A stretch of DNA of 51,772 nt from Thermoproteota archaeon (GCA_029887795.1 JARXPE010000007.1:1-51772); one strand, 5' to 3'. Positions 18,759 to 30,280 are shown, counted from the first letter of the stretch. Made by a program: numbers and translations. The notes: generated by a model not told the origin, from the letters alone.

Positions 18759-19780
18759 GGCAGCCTTTCGAGAAAGTACCCACAGTCCTAACCGCAGAGG
18801 AACTAATAAACAAATCCCTCCGTGAGTCCATGGAGGCAGAGGTCTCCATGCCCCAGAAGCTGCCCGCCATAGTCAAGGCGAAGAGGAGGGAGGCTGCCAG
18901 GATCAAAACCGCGGAGAGGATCTCTGCCGGATACCTCGAACGCCTCGTCAAGTCCTTCCCTTCCATAGAGAAGGTTCACCCATTCTACAGAGATGTCTTG
19001 GAGATAACCTTCGGGGTTGCAAACACAAAGTCGCTCCTTGGGCGCATCAGCAGAACCTGTAGGGTTATCAGGGAGATCAGCCGGTCCTCGATCTCCAGCC
19101 TCAAACACGCCTCAACTCCGGGCGAGGCGGCAAGGCTCAGGAGGGTCTTTATGGGGCGCCTATCCTCCCTGATAAGGGAACTCGAGGATGACCTGATCGC
19201 CCTCTCATCCATCAGGGAGAAGATGAAGGACCTGCCAGCCGCAGACCCTGACATGCCTACCGTAATTCTGGCTGGTTATCCCGGGGTTGGGAAGTCCACG
19301 ATCGTGAGGGCAATCTCCTCCGCAAAACCGGAGGTTCGTTCCTACCCATTCACAACCAAGGAAGTGATAATCGGTCACTTCGAAGTTAAAGGCAAGCGAC
19401 TGCAGATTGTTGACACTCCAGGTCTACTCGACAGACCGCTGGAAAAGAGGAGCAAGACCGAAATGCTCGCGATATCCGCCCTAAGTCGCCTTCCTGGGCT
19501 CGTTGCCTTCATAGTCGACGTCTCCGAATCCAACGGCTTTACAATTCAGGACCAGAAATCCCTCTATGATGATCTAAAGAAAACCCTCAGCGCCCATGAA
19601 TTCTTAACTTTCTTCAACAAGACCGACATATCCACGCCCCTGCAGATAGCCACTGCCGAGTCCATATTTGGTTCCTGTACGAAGATGGCAGCAGCCAAAG
19701 GAGAAGGGCTTGAGGAATTCATAAAAGGCGTCTCCGAGGCACTTGAAAAAATCAAGAGCAAAAATTCCAACAGCAATTGA
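18755..19780 (+). CDS. NOG1-family GTPase
   Basis: G1 AGYPGVGKSTIV, IVDTPGLLDRPLEKRS, FNKTD; 4-nt ATGA overlap with DUF504 gene. Confidence 0.92.
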   Translation: MRQPFEKVPTVLTAEELINKSLRESMEAEVSMPQKLPAIVKAKRREAARIKTAERISAGYLERLVKSFPSIEKVHPFYRDVLEITFGVANTKSLLGRISRTCRVIREISRSSISSLKHASTPGEAARLRRVFMGRLSSLIRELEDDLIALSSIREKMKDLPAADPDMPTVILAGYPGVGKSTIVRAISSAKPEVRSYPFTTKEVIIGHFEVKGKRLQIVDTPGLLDRPLEKRSKTEMLAISALSRLPGLVAFIVDVSESNGFTIQDQKSLYDDLKKTLSAHEFLTFFNKTDISTPLQIATAESIFGSCTKMAAAKGEGLEEFIKGVSEALEKIKSKNSNSN

Positions 19781-19976
19781 ATCTCGAAATCGCAATTAAC
19801 CTTGGCCTCCTACTGATTATAAAAAATCATAATTAAAATAGAACCTATTGACCAGCAACTTCGACAAAAATGGATTCTGGATAATGAATGATGGATAATG
19901 GGTAACAGGAATGGAAAATGAAAGGAAAAAGTAAAGTTTGAGATCTCACAATTACGATTATTTTATGATTTTGTGA

Positions 19977-21029
19977 TTAATGTATTCCAGCCCCATCCAC
20001 CCTGAGGGTCGCGGATCCTCCCGGTCCCCTTTCGACCAACCACTTCAGCCCAAGGAACCTTTCAGTGAGCCAGATCATTGTCTCCGCATGCATGGTCAGC
20101 TCGGTCACGCCGATCTCAGACCTTCCCCTCGCCATAGCCATGTAAATGATGAGCATATCCCCGAGGTGCCTGTCTACAGCCATTCCGGTCTTTAGCTCTG
20201 CGAGGAGTTTCTCCGCAGCTTCCCTGCCCACTTCTTCAGCCCTCTTCTCCCTCGCCCCGAGGGCATCCGCTCCTATGTTTGGTCCGCTCTCAACCTCTGC
20301 CCAGAGGGCAACCCCGCTGCCGGGTCCGTCCCCCTCCCCCCTCTCCTCTGCTATCCTAACGTCCTCAAGCCCTGTTTCCCTGATTATGCGGACAGCTGAG
20401 GAAGCCTGTCTGCTCGCCACATGTGCCGGCAGACTTGTGCAGTGTGAAATCCCCCTCACAGCCAGCACCCTTCCCCTCTTCACTGCCACGATTGGTGACA
20501 ATGGCTTGGCGGGTCTGACCGCAAAGACAACCCTCCCTCCCCCTCTTGGATAATGCCCCCTCCTAAGCAACTCCACAGCACAATCCAAGCCCATACTCCT
20601 GAATGCGTCAATTGCCACATACCTGAAATAATCCACGGTCGGGCTCCATGGCACGTCCGTGCCCCCAATTATCGTAACCTCTGAGGTACCTTTGGCAAAG
20701 GAAAGTATTGGCAGGAGCGTCTGCATAACTAGGGTCACGCTGCCGGCGGTCTTTATGTCGAAAAGGTACCTCCCTGCCTTGATCTCCTTGGGCTCAAAAT
20801 ACACTTCTGTGCTTCCTATGGAAAGACCTTGCACAAGAGCGCCAGACACCTCTGCAGCTGCCTTCAACGCAGTCATGTGCTGCGGCTGCAGACCTGGCTT
20901 CGGCCTCTTCCCCCTTACGTTGAATACCCTTATGGGGCTGCCCGTCAGGCACGAGAGCGCCACAGCACTCCTGAGGAGTTGCCCTCCGCCCTCGCCATAA
21001 GAGCCGTCTAACTCCAGCACTGCGGGCAT
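19977..21029 (-). CDS. rtcA: RNA 3'-terminal phosphate cyclase
   Basis: LDGSYGEGGGQLLRSAVALSCLTG, GRYLFDIKTAGSVTLVMQTLLP, DRHLGDML. Confidence 0.94.
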   Translation of the reverse strand: MPAVLELDGSYGEGGGQLLRSAVALSCLTGSPIRVFNVRGKRPKPGLQPQHMTALKAAAEVSGALVQGLSIGSTEVYFEPKEIKAGRYLFDIKTAGSVTLVMQTLLPILSFAKGTSEVTIIGGTDVPWSPTVDYFRYVAIDAFRSMGLDCAVELLRRGHYPRGGGRVVFAVRPAKPLSPIVAVKRGRVLAVRGISHCTSLPAHVASRQASSAVRIIRETGLEDVRIAEERGEGDGPGSGVALWAEVESGPNIGADALGAREKRAEEVGREAAEKLLAELKTGMAVDRHLGDMLIIYMAMARGRSEIGVTELTMHAETMIWLTERFLGLKWLVERGPGGSATLRVDGAGIH

Positions 21030-21046
21030 GGGTTAATCTTTTCTAT

Positions 21047-22199
<1,153 letters not shown>

Positions 22200-22295
22200 C
22201 TATCCACCCTCCGCCCACGCCAGTAAATAGTATACCCTCCATGGCTTTAACACTGTCGCCTTAAATACTTCCTCCGAGACCCGCCTCCTCAAGGA

Positions 22296-23066
22296 TCACA
22301 ATATCGCGAAGCGCCCTCCCACGCTCAATCCTGTCAACTCCTTCGCGCTCCCCTCTCTGATGGAGATCTCGTAGTGCCCACTGCTCCCCTTTATAATGAG
22401 GATCTCTCCTTCCCTCCCCTCCGAGTAAGTCCTCACATACCTCGCCCTGAAACTTTTGCCTCGGATCTTGATCACACACTCATCTTTGGGCTCTAGGTCG
22501 CCCTCCTTGAGACTCGTTACCAGGTTTCCAAAACGGTCCACGAATACAACCTCCCCTTCAGCCCTTCCCTTACCAACGACCCTGAAGAACTCTAAATCTA
22601 TGATTTTTTCGATCCTCCCTCCAACCTCCGCAAACTCGCCTCCCTTCGCCAGGAAGGCGGCGACTGGTGCAAAGACATCCCTGCCGTGGAAGGTTCCAGA
22701 GACTTCTTCCAATAACAACCTCCTATTAGAGATCTCCCTGACCTCCACCACGCCGTCATCCTTTGCGGCTGGCATCAAGACACCATTGTCAGGTCCCACA
22801 AAGTAGTAGTTTCTGCTCCTCACCGCAATTGCCATCCTGTCTGAACCAACCCCAGGGTCGACAACTGCCACGTGCACAGTTCCCGCGGGGAAGTACTTAT
22901 ACGATGAGTAGAGGACGAAGGCGCCGCCCTTAACATCAAAAGGCTGGACATCGGTTCCCAAGTCTATGACCTCGACACTGGGCGCGATCCTCTTTATAAC
23001 CCCTTTCATAATACCCACATAATGCCCACCGAAATCTGTGGTGAGTGTGACTATCATCGTCTTCAC
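22296..23066 (-). CDS. SAM hydrolase/SAM-dependent hydroxide adenosyltransferase family (DUF62)
   Basis: TLTTDFGGHYVGIMKGVI, VHVAVVDPGVGSDR, FVGPDNGVL. Confidence 0.9.
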   Translation of the reverse strand: MKTMIVTLTTDFGGHYVGIMKGVIKRIAPSVEVIDLGTDVQPFDVKGGAFVLYSSYKYFPAGTVHVAVVDPGVGSDRMAIAVRSRNYYFVGPDNGVLMPAAKDDGVVEVREISNRRLLLEEVSGTFHGRDVFAPVAAFLAKGGEFAEVGGRIEKIIDLEFFRVVGKGRAEGEVVFVDRFGNLVTSLKEGDLEPKDECVIKIRGKSFRARYVRTYSEGREGEILIIKGSSGHYEISIREGSAKELTGLSVGGRFAIL

Positions 23067-23108
23067 CGGAGAAATCTATATAATCTCCTTAAGTAATCTC
23101 ATACCGAG

Positions 23109-24269
23109 GTGCCTTATTTGAGTCTACCTCAGCTCATAATGCTCCCTGGTCCAACCAACGTCCCCCCACGGGTCTACTCTGCGATGTGCAGACCAATGAT
23201 AAATCACAGGGGGGCGGAATTCCACGAGATATTTGCACGGTTACTTGAGAATGCCAAGAAGGTATTCCAGACCGAAAACGACCTTTTTGTTCTCACCTCC
23301 TCTGGAACCGGAGGAGTGGAGTGCGCCGCAAGTAACATCTTGCTGCCTGGCGAGGAGGTTCTCGTTCCAGTCTTCGGGACATTCAGCGAGAGGTTGGCAG
23401 ACGCCTTCAAGGTCTACGGGGTAAACGTCGTAGAAATGAAGATAGACTTGGGAAAGACCCCTACCAAAGAAGCCATTGCCTCCGCCATCGACAGCAACCC
23501 CAATATAAAGGCGGTGGCGGTGGTGTACAACGAGACCTCGACCGGGACGACGGTGAGGGACCTGCCCGAGATCGGCAGGATCGTCAAAGACCGTGGTCTC
23601 CTCTTTATAGTGGACGCCATATCAGTTTTAGGTGGGGACGACCTGCCCACAGACAAATGGGGCATCGACGTATGCATCACGGCAACCCAGAAGTGCCTCG
23701 CCACGCCGCCAGGATTGGCGCTCATATCCGTGAGCAAAGAGGCCTGGAGAATGATCGAGAGGGCAAAGCCTAGGACTGAGTACTTCGACCTCATAAAATA
23801 CCGGAAGTTTAGGGACGAGAAGAAGGAGACACCATTCACGCCGGCGGTCAACCTGATCTTCGCCCTGGACGAGGCTCTCCAGATGATCCTCGAATACGGA
23901 CTCGAAAGATGGATAGGTCGGCACAAAAAAGCCTCCAGAGCCTATTACTCTGCTTTCTCCGCCCTGGGTCTATCATTCTTCGCCGAGGAGAGGAGCAGGT
24001 CAAACGTGGTGATCGCCGTGAACACGCCAAAAGGTGTTGCTTCCAAGGATCTTAGGGAAATAATGCGCAAGAAGTACGGTGTCGTCGTGGCCGGCGGATT
24101 CGGCTCACTGAAGGAGTCAATATTCAGGATAGGCAATATGGGAGTGATCACTCCCAAGGAGGTCCTGACCACCATCTCTTCGGTGGAAGCCTCTCTCCAA
24201 GAACTAAACTACCAGATCAATCCTGGGGCTGGTATCAGCGCTGCCCTTCCATTCCTAAAAGAAATTTAG
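23109..24269 (+). CDS. Class V aminotransferase (serine-pyruvate/alanine-glyoxylate type)
   Basis: LPGPTNVPPRV, SSGTGGVECA, DAISVLGGDDLPTDKWGIDVCITATQKCLATPPGLA (PLP Lys). Confidence 0.92.
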   Translation: MPYLSLPQLIMLPGPTNVPPRVYSAMCRPMINHRGAEFHEIFARLLENAKKVFQTENDLFVLTSSGTGGVECAASNILLPGEEVLVPVFGTFSERLADAFKVYGVNVVEMKIDLGKTPTKEAIASAIDSNPNIKAVAVVYNETSTGTTVRDLPEIGRIVKDRGLLFIVDAISVLGGDDLPTDKWGIDVCITATQKCLATPPGLALISVSKEAWRMIERAKPRTEYFDLIKYRKFRDEKKETPFTPAVNLIFALDEALQMILEYGLERWIGRHKKASRAYYSAFSALGLSFFAEERSRSNVVIAVNTPKGVASKDLREIMRKKYGVVVAGGFGSLKESIFRIGNMGVITPKEVLTTISSVEASLQELNYQINPGAGISAALPFLKEI

Positions 24270-24326
24270 CTGAGGCCTTTCCGAAAGGGACTTTTTTATA
24301 CTATTCTGATTTTTATACTATTCTAA

Positions 24327-25421
24327 CTATTTTTCGGCATCCTTTGGCCTGAACCTTCTGTACTTGTAAACAATCGAGCACGTGCCTTCGAGGCTTACCA
24401 TACAGGGTCCGATGGGGCGGTTGGGCGTGCACTCCTTACCGAAGAGCGGGCAGTCCTCTGGCTTCATAACACCCTTGAGAACCTCTCCGCACCCGCATCC
24501 CTCTGGCATGTAGTCCTCTGAGGGCACCTCGAGCCCAAACTTGCTGACCACATCAAAGTCCTTAAAGCGCCCCCTGAGCCTAAGTCCTGAGGACTCTATC
24601 CTACCTATCCCCCTCCACCATGCATCCGCCACCTCGAAGACTTCACTTATCGATTTTAAAGCTATTACGTTACCCTCCTCCCTCACCGCCCTAGTATACT
24701 CGTTCTCCACTCCCCACTTATCATCCCTTATCTGCCTAACAACACTCAATATGCCCAACATCACGTCCAAGGGCTCGAAACCCGCCACCACCATCGGCTT
24801 CCGATATTTCTCAGCGAGCCTCCTGTACGGCCTCACACCGATTATGGTGGACACATGCCCAGGGCAGATGAAACCGTCCAGACTCAAGCCAGATTTTAGA
24901 AGAAACTCCATCGCGGGGGGTATCAATTTATGGGTACTGAAGATACTGAAGTTCTCAGGCGGGCCCTTCAATATCTCAACTGCAGCCATTGGCGCTGTAG
25001 TCTCGAACCCTATGGAGAAGTGGACCACCTCCTTGCCCTTCTCCTGCCTTGCTATCCTCACCGCCTCCTCTATCCCGTAAACTAGCCTCACGTCACCGCC
25101 CCTTGTTTTTGCCTCGGAGAGCGAGGTTCTGGTGCCAGGAACCCTAATCACGTCACCAAACGTCGTGACAATTACCCCATCCCTCTGAGAGAGCTCTGCG
25201 ATGAGATCGATCTCGCTCCCTGGGGTGACACAAACAGGACACCCAGGACCTGCTACAACCTCAATATTCTCAGGGAGTAGATCCCTTATCCCAAAGTGTG
25301 TGATTGTCCACTCATGTGTCCCGCAGACGTGCATTATCCTTACACTAATTCCTCTTGACTCCTCCAAGATCCTCTCGGTCACCTTCCTAACAAGCTCCCT
25401 ATCCCTAAACTTCGAGAGCAA
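24327..25421 (-). CDS. hypD: [NiFe]-hydrogenase maturation factor HypD
   Basis: MHVCGTHEWTI, GPGCPVCVTP, FSIGFETTAP, CGCGEVL...CPLFGKECTP. Confidence 0.96.
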   Translation of the reverse strand: MLSKFRDRELVRKVTERILEESRGISVRIMHVCGTHEWTITHFGIRDLLPENIEVVAGPGCPVCVTPGSEIDLIAELSQRDGVIVTTFGDVIRVPGTRTSLSEAKTRGGDVRLVYGIEEAVRIARQEKGKEVVHFSIGFETTAPMAAVEILKGPPENFSIFSTHKLIPPAMEFLLKSGLSLDGFICPGHVSTIIGVRPYRRLAEKYRKPMVVAGFEPLDVMLGILSVVRQIRDDKWGVENEYTRAVREEGNVIALKSISEVFEVADAWWRGIGRIESSGLRLRGRFKDFDVVSKFGLEVPSEDYMPEGCGCGEVLKGVMKPEDCPLFGKECTPNRPIGPCMVSLEGTCSIVYKYRRFRPKDAEK

Positions 25422-25428
25422 CGCTCAA

Positions 25429-25653
25429 TTACCCCTCTGAGAGAACCTCTTTCCATGCCTTCAGAATTTCTTCTGCCTCGTCCTCCCTGATCTTTGCTAT
25501 TGCATACCCCGTGTGAACGAGGACATAATCCCCCACGCTAACACCCGCGTCTGCAACCAGCGCTAGCGAAGCCTCCCTTCTTACACCGCCCACCTCAATC
25601 TCTGCCCTATCTCCTTCTATCCTCACGACCTTAGCGGGTATCGCTAAGCACAA
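25429..25653 (-). CDS. hypC: [NiFe]-hydrogenase maturation chaperone HypC
   Basis: CLAIPAKVVRIEGDRAEIEVGGVRR...VGDYVLVHTGYAIAKI; TTG start at 25653 places the essential Cys at position 2. Confidence 0.95.
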   Translation of the reverse strand: MCLAIPAKVVRIEGDRAEIEVGGVRREASLALVADAGVSVGDYVLVHTGYAIAKIREDEAEEILKAWKEVLSEG

Positions 25654-25713
25654 AAACAAACACCTTAAAAAGCAAAAACCATTATCTCTAAGTAAAACTT
25701 TGTGGTGGTTGCC

Positions 25714-26388
25714 ATGCCCAAAACCTTCAGCATCCTTGCCCTTTCGGACATTCACGGCAAGGAGTCATCCCTCAGATCCATATTGGATTCTTCTTTAAAC
25801 TCTTACAGCATAGATGCAATCTCAATCTCTGGGGACATAACCCACTTCGGGTCTTACGAAGACCTAAACAGAATACTCCGCATAATAGGCGAGACCGGGA
25901 AGCCCTTCTTCTACGTCCTTGGCAACTGCGACCCTCCGGAGTTTAGAATGGGCATCGAGTCCTTAGGCAAATGCCTGGAAGCAAAGTGCCACAAAATCGG
26001 GGATGTCGCCCTCATTGGCTCTGGAGGATCCACACCCACCCCCTTCGAGACCCCCTTCGAGGTTGATGAGGAAACGCTTGTACAGAATATCATGGGCGCA
26101 TCTTTGGAGTGTAAGGGCGAGATCGCCCTCTTGGTCACCCACAATCCTCCTCTCGGCTCAGTGGTGGACCTCACTAGAGGTGGGACACATGTCGGTAGCA
26201 GGGCGCTCCGCGAGCTTCTCCTCCGCCTTTCCCCAAGGGTTATGCAGTGCGGCCACATACACGAGGCACGGGGCAAGGAGCTGATCGGCAGAACTATCGT
26301 CTTCAACCCAGGTCCCGCCATGAGGGGGAACTATGCCATAGTGACGATAAGCGGTGAGAGTATTGACATCCAACACTGGACCGCATGA
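25714..26388 (+). CDS. Calcineurin-like metallophosphoesterase
   Basis: LALSDIHGKESSL, SISGDITHFG, YVLGNCD, LVTHNPP, MQCGHIHEARG. Confidence 0.93.
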   Translation: MPKTFSILALSDIHGKESSLRSILDSSLNSYSIDAISISGDITHFGSYEDLNRILRIIGETGKPFFYVLGNCDPPEFRMGIESLGKCLEAKCHKIGDVALIGSGGSTPTPFETPFEVDEETLVQNIMGASLECKGEIALLVTHNPPLGSVVDLTRGGTHVGSRALRELLLRLSPRVMQCGHIHEARGKELIGRTIVFNPGPAMRGNYAIVTISGESIDIQHWTA

Positions 26389-26977
26389 TCCATCATACTA
26401 CACCCATGCCATTCACTACATCGAGGTCATGTGCAAGGCTGCTTTCGAGGATATAGGCTCCCACGGGTGGGAGCATGTGGAGAGAGTCCGCACCCTATGT
26501 AAAATTATCGGGAAGAAGGAGGGAGCTGACCTATTGGTGCTGGATCTGGCAGCGCTCTTCCATGATGTAATGCGCACGAGCGAGGACCACGCCCTGCAGA
26601 GCGCAGAGTTTGCACGCTCAGTGCTCTCTACTATGGGTTTTGGAGATGATATCTGCGCAGCTGTTTATGAAGCGATAGCCAGCCACAGCTACTCCAGCGG
26701 GAGGTCGCCCAAATCGCTGGAGGCCAAAGTCCTGTCAGACGCTGACAAACTCGACGCTATGGGCGCCACTGGAATATACAGGACCATACAGTACAACACA
26801 GAGCGGGCGCTGCCACCCGCCAGGATTTTGGAACATATCAAAAAGAAGCTGCTAAACCTGCCGCAGACTCTCCAAACGGATTCGGCTAAAGAGATCGCAA
26901 AAAAGAGAATTCCAATAATGGAGCACTATCTCCGATGTTTGGAGGAGGAGCTCTTGGAGACCAGCATCTCCAAATAG
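26354..26977 (+). CDS. HD-domain phosphohydrolase (start uncertain)
   Basis: GWEHVERVRTL, LAALFHDVMR, SDADKLDAMGATGI. Confidence 0.88.
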   Translation: MRVLTSNTGPHDPSYYTHAIHYIEVMCKAAFEDIGSHGWEHVERVRTLCKIIGKKEGADLLVLDLAALFHDVMRTSEDHALQSAEFARSVLSTMGFGDDICAAVYEAIASHSYSSGRSPKSLEAKVLSDADKLDAMGATGIYRTIQYNTERALPPARILEHIKKKLLNLPQTLQTDSAKEIAKKRIPIMEHYLRCLEEELLETSISK

Positions 26978-27483
26978 GACTCCGTTGTGAGCTTCTCCCT
27001 ATCTATCCCGAGCTTCTGTGATATTTCGAATAACTTATCCTTCAAACTTCCTGCATGCTCCAAAGACTCTCCCTCCATTAAAACCTCTATCTCCACGAAC
27101 CTTCCCAAACCTTCAACATCGTCCATAGAGACCAAGACCCCCTCCATCAGGAACTCCCTCCTCCTCTTCCTTATTACGAAAGCCTTCTCGAAGCCCAGCC
27201 TCTCAAGCAGAGCCACCGCTCCCTCAAGGTCGCTCACCCCGACCTCGATCTCCTCCCTCATCTTTGTCCCCGTCCCAACCCTCCTCCCCTTGAAAGTAAG
27301 AGTGTATTTTTCTCCCTCCCTCCTCAACCTCAGCGCCTCGTCCCTCTCCGCGAGATCCCTGCAAGGATGCCTGAAGTAAAAGTCCTCCTGGAATACCTCT
27401 CTGAGGTACCTCCCGCCCGCCTCTGTGATTTTTTCGCTCAGATCCTCCTCGACCTCCGCCTTCACCTCCACCTCTCTTCCCAA
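26926..27483 (-). CDS. CYTH-domain protein (CyaB/thiamine-triphosphatase-like)
   Basis: EVEVKAEVEE...LRLRREGEKYTLTFKG...MREEIEV...RKRRREF...EIEVL. Confidence 0.9.
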   Translation of the reverse strand: MGREVEVKAEVEEDLSEKITEAGGRYLREVFQEDFYFRHPCRDLAERDEALRLRREGEKYTLTFKGRRVGTGTKMREEIEVGVSDLEGAVALLERLGFEKAFVIRKRRREFLMEGVLVSMDDVEGLGRFVEIEVLMEGESLEHAGSLKDKLFEISQKLGIDREKLTTESYLEMLVSKSSSSKHRR

Positions 27484-27601
27484 AGTTCTGCCCCCAAATC
27501 ATTCCCTCTGTCCTGCAAAATGAACCTTCCTCTTTTTTGCGAAGGAAAAGGTTTTAAAGAGGCGCATGTTGTTAGTCTTCCGACTGGTTGGTGTATCATC
27601 A

Positions 27602-28423
27602 ATGGCAATCAAGAATGGGGACTTCGTGCTCTTAGACTATGTTCTAAAGATCAAGGATACTGAGGAGATTTTTGACACCACCTTGGAGGACGAGGCAAAG
27701 TCTGCCAATGTTTACAACCCCGAAAACATCTACGAACCACGCCTCGTCATAGTCGGCCAGGGATGGATCATCAAGGGAATGGAAGATGGCCTAATAGGTC
27801 TCGAAGAAGGTCAGGAAAAGACCCTCGAGATACCTCCCGAGAAGGCGTTTGGCGAGAGAGACCCTACCAAAGTCAGAATTATCCCCGCTAGGGAGTTAAC
27901 CCGTCAGGGAATAACGCCAAAGCCAGGAGGCAGGATAGAAGTGGGCGGTGCGATTGCGACCGTCAGGAGCGTCGGCAGCGGTAGGGTGACGCTCGATTAC
28001 AACCACCCGCTCTCGGGGAGGACTATCTTGGCAAAGGTGGCGGTCAGGAAGATCTTGTCAGATCCGCTTGAGAAGATGAGGGAGCTGATCCATAGAAGGA
28101 TCCGCGGAATACCAAAAGAGAAGTTCATAATCTCCAAGATCGGAAGCATCGTCACCATAGAGATGCCCGAGGAGTCTTTCACGCTTGAGGACATACAGTT
28201 CGCAAAGAAGGGGATCGCGAGGGATCTCGGAAAACATTTTGACGATATAACCTCAGTCCAGTTCATCGAGACGCACAAGATAAGACCTGCCGAGAAAGCA
28301 AAGCCCGATAAGGCTCCTTCGGAGAAGGTATTATCGGAAAATGAGCCTTCGGAAAAGGCTTCTCAAGCCGAAGCGAAAACTGAGACAATAGCCAAAGCCG
28401 AACCCGCCGAAAAAACACAATAA
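27602..28423 (+). CDS. FKBP-type peptidyl-prolyl isomerase (SlyD-like, long form)
   Basis: IKNGDFVLLDYVLKIKDTEEIFDTT, GMEDGLIGLEEGQEKTLEIPPEKAFGERD, DYNHPLSGRTI. Confidence 0.93.
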   Translation: MAIKNGDFVLLDYVLKIKDTEEIFDTTLEDEAKSANVYNPENIYEPRLVIVGQGWIIKGMEDGLIGLEEGQEKTLEIPPEKAFGERDPTKVRIIPARELTRQGITPKPGGRIEVGGAIATVRSVGSGRVTLDYNHPLSGRTILAKVAVRKILSDPLEKMRELIHRRIRGIPKEKFIISKIGSIVTIEMPEESFTLEDIQFAKKGIARDLGKHFDDITSVQFIETHKIRPAEKAKPDKAPSEKVLSENEPSEKASQAEAKTETIAKAEPAEKTQ

Positions 28424-28461
28424 TCTCCTTTTTACCGTTCTTTCTTAAATCACAAAGACAC

Positions 28462-28938
28462 TCAATCTAGTGCAACCACTAGGACCTTTCTGAGATTCTT
28501 CCCGCATAGTGCAAGCTCGGAAACATCCTCCAATATGCTTATCATTTTGACTTTCGTGCCCTTTGCAATCCCTTCGGGCATGCAATAGCCCCTAAGCGTG
28601 CACCCCCTCTCCCTACACTCATCATACATGAAAGATATGATCGCCCCCTCGACCGCAAACTGCGCCTTTACAAGAACCTCCATCGGCGCCTCGGCCACTT
28701 TGGCAACTCTGACCTTACCTTCATACAGTTCGCAGTAGTGCTGCTTGTCCCTCACCTCCACGACCTCATACACCCTTCCTGGCACGAGCTTTCCCATACA
28801 CACCCCGAAGAGTTTACAACGCCTGCAAACTTCGGGTGGGGTCGAAGCAACAAACTTGAAACCCTTAGACGCCTGTGCCTCCCCAACCATGGTAACTATC
28901 TCCTTCAACCCTCCCGCCCCGCGAAACTCCTTAAACAA
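28462..28938 (-). CDS. UPF0179-family cysteine-rich protein
   Basis: CRRCKLFGVCMGKLVPGRVYEVVEVRDKQHYCELYEGKVRVAKV, CRERGCTLRGYCMPEG. Confidence 0.85.
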   Translation of the reverse strand: MFKEFRGAGGLKEIVTMVGEAQASKGFKFVASTPPEVCRRCKLFGVCMGKLVPGRVYEVVEVRDKQHYCELYEGKVRVAKVAEAPMEVLVKAQFAVEGAIISFMYDECRERGCTLRGYCMPEGIAKGTKVKMISILEDVSELALCGKNLRKVLVVALD

Positions 28939-29116
28939 TTAGCGAAAGTTTCCACCTTTCCTAATTTTCTATTTTCCCTAATTTTCTATTATTCTCTTTA
29001 CCTCTTCATCTAGTCCCTATCTCTCTTTATTTTATTACTTCTGCTCTTATTTCTTGTCTCCCTCTCCTTCTACCACTATCATTCTTCCTACATTATCGGC
29101 ATAGTGTTCCAATCAA

Positions 29117-30169
29117 TTAATCTATAACCCCAGTTATCTTGCCTACCTCGATTGCCGCCTCTTTCGTAATCCCCCTCTCACCAAGAATCGTGTACCTTTC
29201 GGGTCTTATAGTATGCGCCATACTTAGCGCCTCTATTATATCCTCGTCCCTGACCCCCAACTCCTTTGCGGTGGTGGGAGCCCCAACCTTCGAGAGCACG
29301 TCCCTTATGTTCTTCCAGTCTCCGCCATGTAGATACATCATCATTATTGTACCGAGTCCGCACCTCTCTCCGTGGAAGGATCTGTCTCCAGCTATCCTCT
29401 CTAGCGCATGTGCAAAAAGGTGCTCGGACCCGCTGCATGGTCTGCTGCTCCCCGCTATACACATGGCGTACCCGCAGCTTATCAGCGCCTCTATGAGCGT
29501 CCTCAAACCGATCTCCAACCCTCTCGATATTAGATCTACGTTCTCAGCAACGAGCTCTGCCGACATTAGAGCCAACGACGCCGCATACTCTCCATAATAC
29601 TCTCCCTTCAGTCGGTGCGCGAGCCCCCAGTCCCTAACCGCCGTGAACTTTGCAATAATGTCCCCAACCCCGCTCACGATGTGCCTCTTCGGCGACCTCG
29701 CGATCAACTCCATGTCAGCCAATAACGCAATGGGCGGATGTGCCATGACTGATATGGACCCCTTCTCCGTCTTCAAGGATGCCACAGGTGATGATATTCC
29801 GTCATGCGCAGCAGATGTTGGCACGCTTATGAAGGGTATCCCCTTGTTGAATGATGCAAGTTTCGCTACATCAATGGTCTTTCCGCCCCCCACACTCACG
29901 ACCATGCCGACTCTTGTCTCTTCAATCAGAGAGCATATCGCCTCTACCTCTTGCTGAGTAGCCTCCTTAACACTCAATGTGTGCACCATGCGGGTTGGCA
30001 TTTCAATACTGTCCATCACGACCTTCGCGGGTTCCTTAGTGAATGTCTCGCCACACAACAGCAAAACATCCCCTCTGTAGTTTAGACCGTTCAGAACATC
30101 CCTCACCTTGGGGAGTACGTTCGGTCCAACTATCACAAACCTGGGGAGGTTGATAGCATGAATGTGCAA
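29117..30169 (-). CDS. egsA: Glycerol-1-phosphate dehydrogenase
   Basis: VVSVGGGKTIDVAKLA, ISVPTSAAHDGISSP, GERCGLGTIMMMYLHGG. Confidence 0.95.
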   Translation of the reverse strand: MHIHAINLPRFVIVGPNVLPKVRDVLNGLNYRGDVLLLCGETFTKEPAKVVMDSIEMPTRMVHTLSVKEATQQEVEAICSLIEETRVGMVVSVGGGKTIDVAKLASFNKGIPFISVPTSAAHDGISSPVASLKTEKGSISVMAHPPIALLADMELIARSPKRHIVSGVGDIIAKFTAVRDWGLAHRLKGEYYGEYAASLALMSAELVAENVDLISRGLEIGLRTLIEALISCGYAMCIAGSSRPCSGSEHLFAHALERIAGDRSFHGERCGLGTIMMMYLHGGDWKNIRDVLSKVGAPTTAKELGVRDEDIIEALSMAHTIRPERYTILGERGITKEAAIEVGKITGVID

Positions 30170-30280
30170 ATCCCATCACCATTGCGAGAAATTACTTAAC
30201 TCTCTACGTCACCCTTAAATATATGGATATTTGTCATTAAACTTGACTCTCGCTCATTCTCCGTAATCTCGGAGGCTGCC

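Noticed and set aside
19860-19930. Purine-rich GGATAATG-type short repeats downstream of the NOG1 gene
   Set aside because: Two short imperfect copies in low-complexity AT-rich spacer; no spacing or structure supporting CRISPR or ncRNA.
25654-25755. N-terminal extension of hypC in the ORF track
   Set aside because: HypC requires an N-terminal Met-Cys; TTG at 25653 gives this, and the extension overlaps the divergent phosphoesterase gene.
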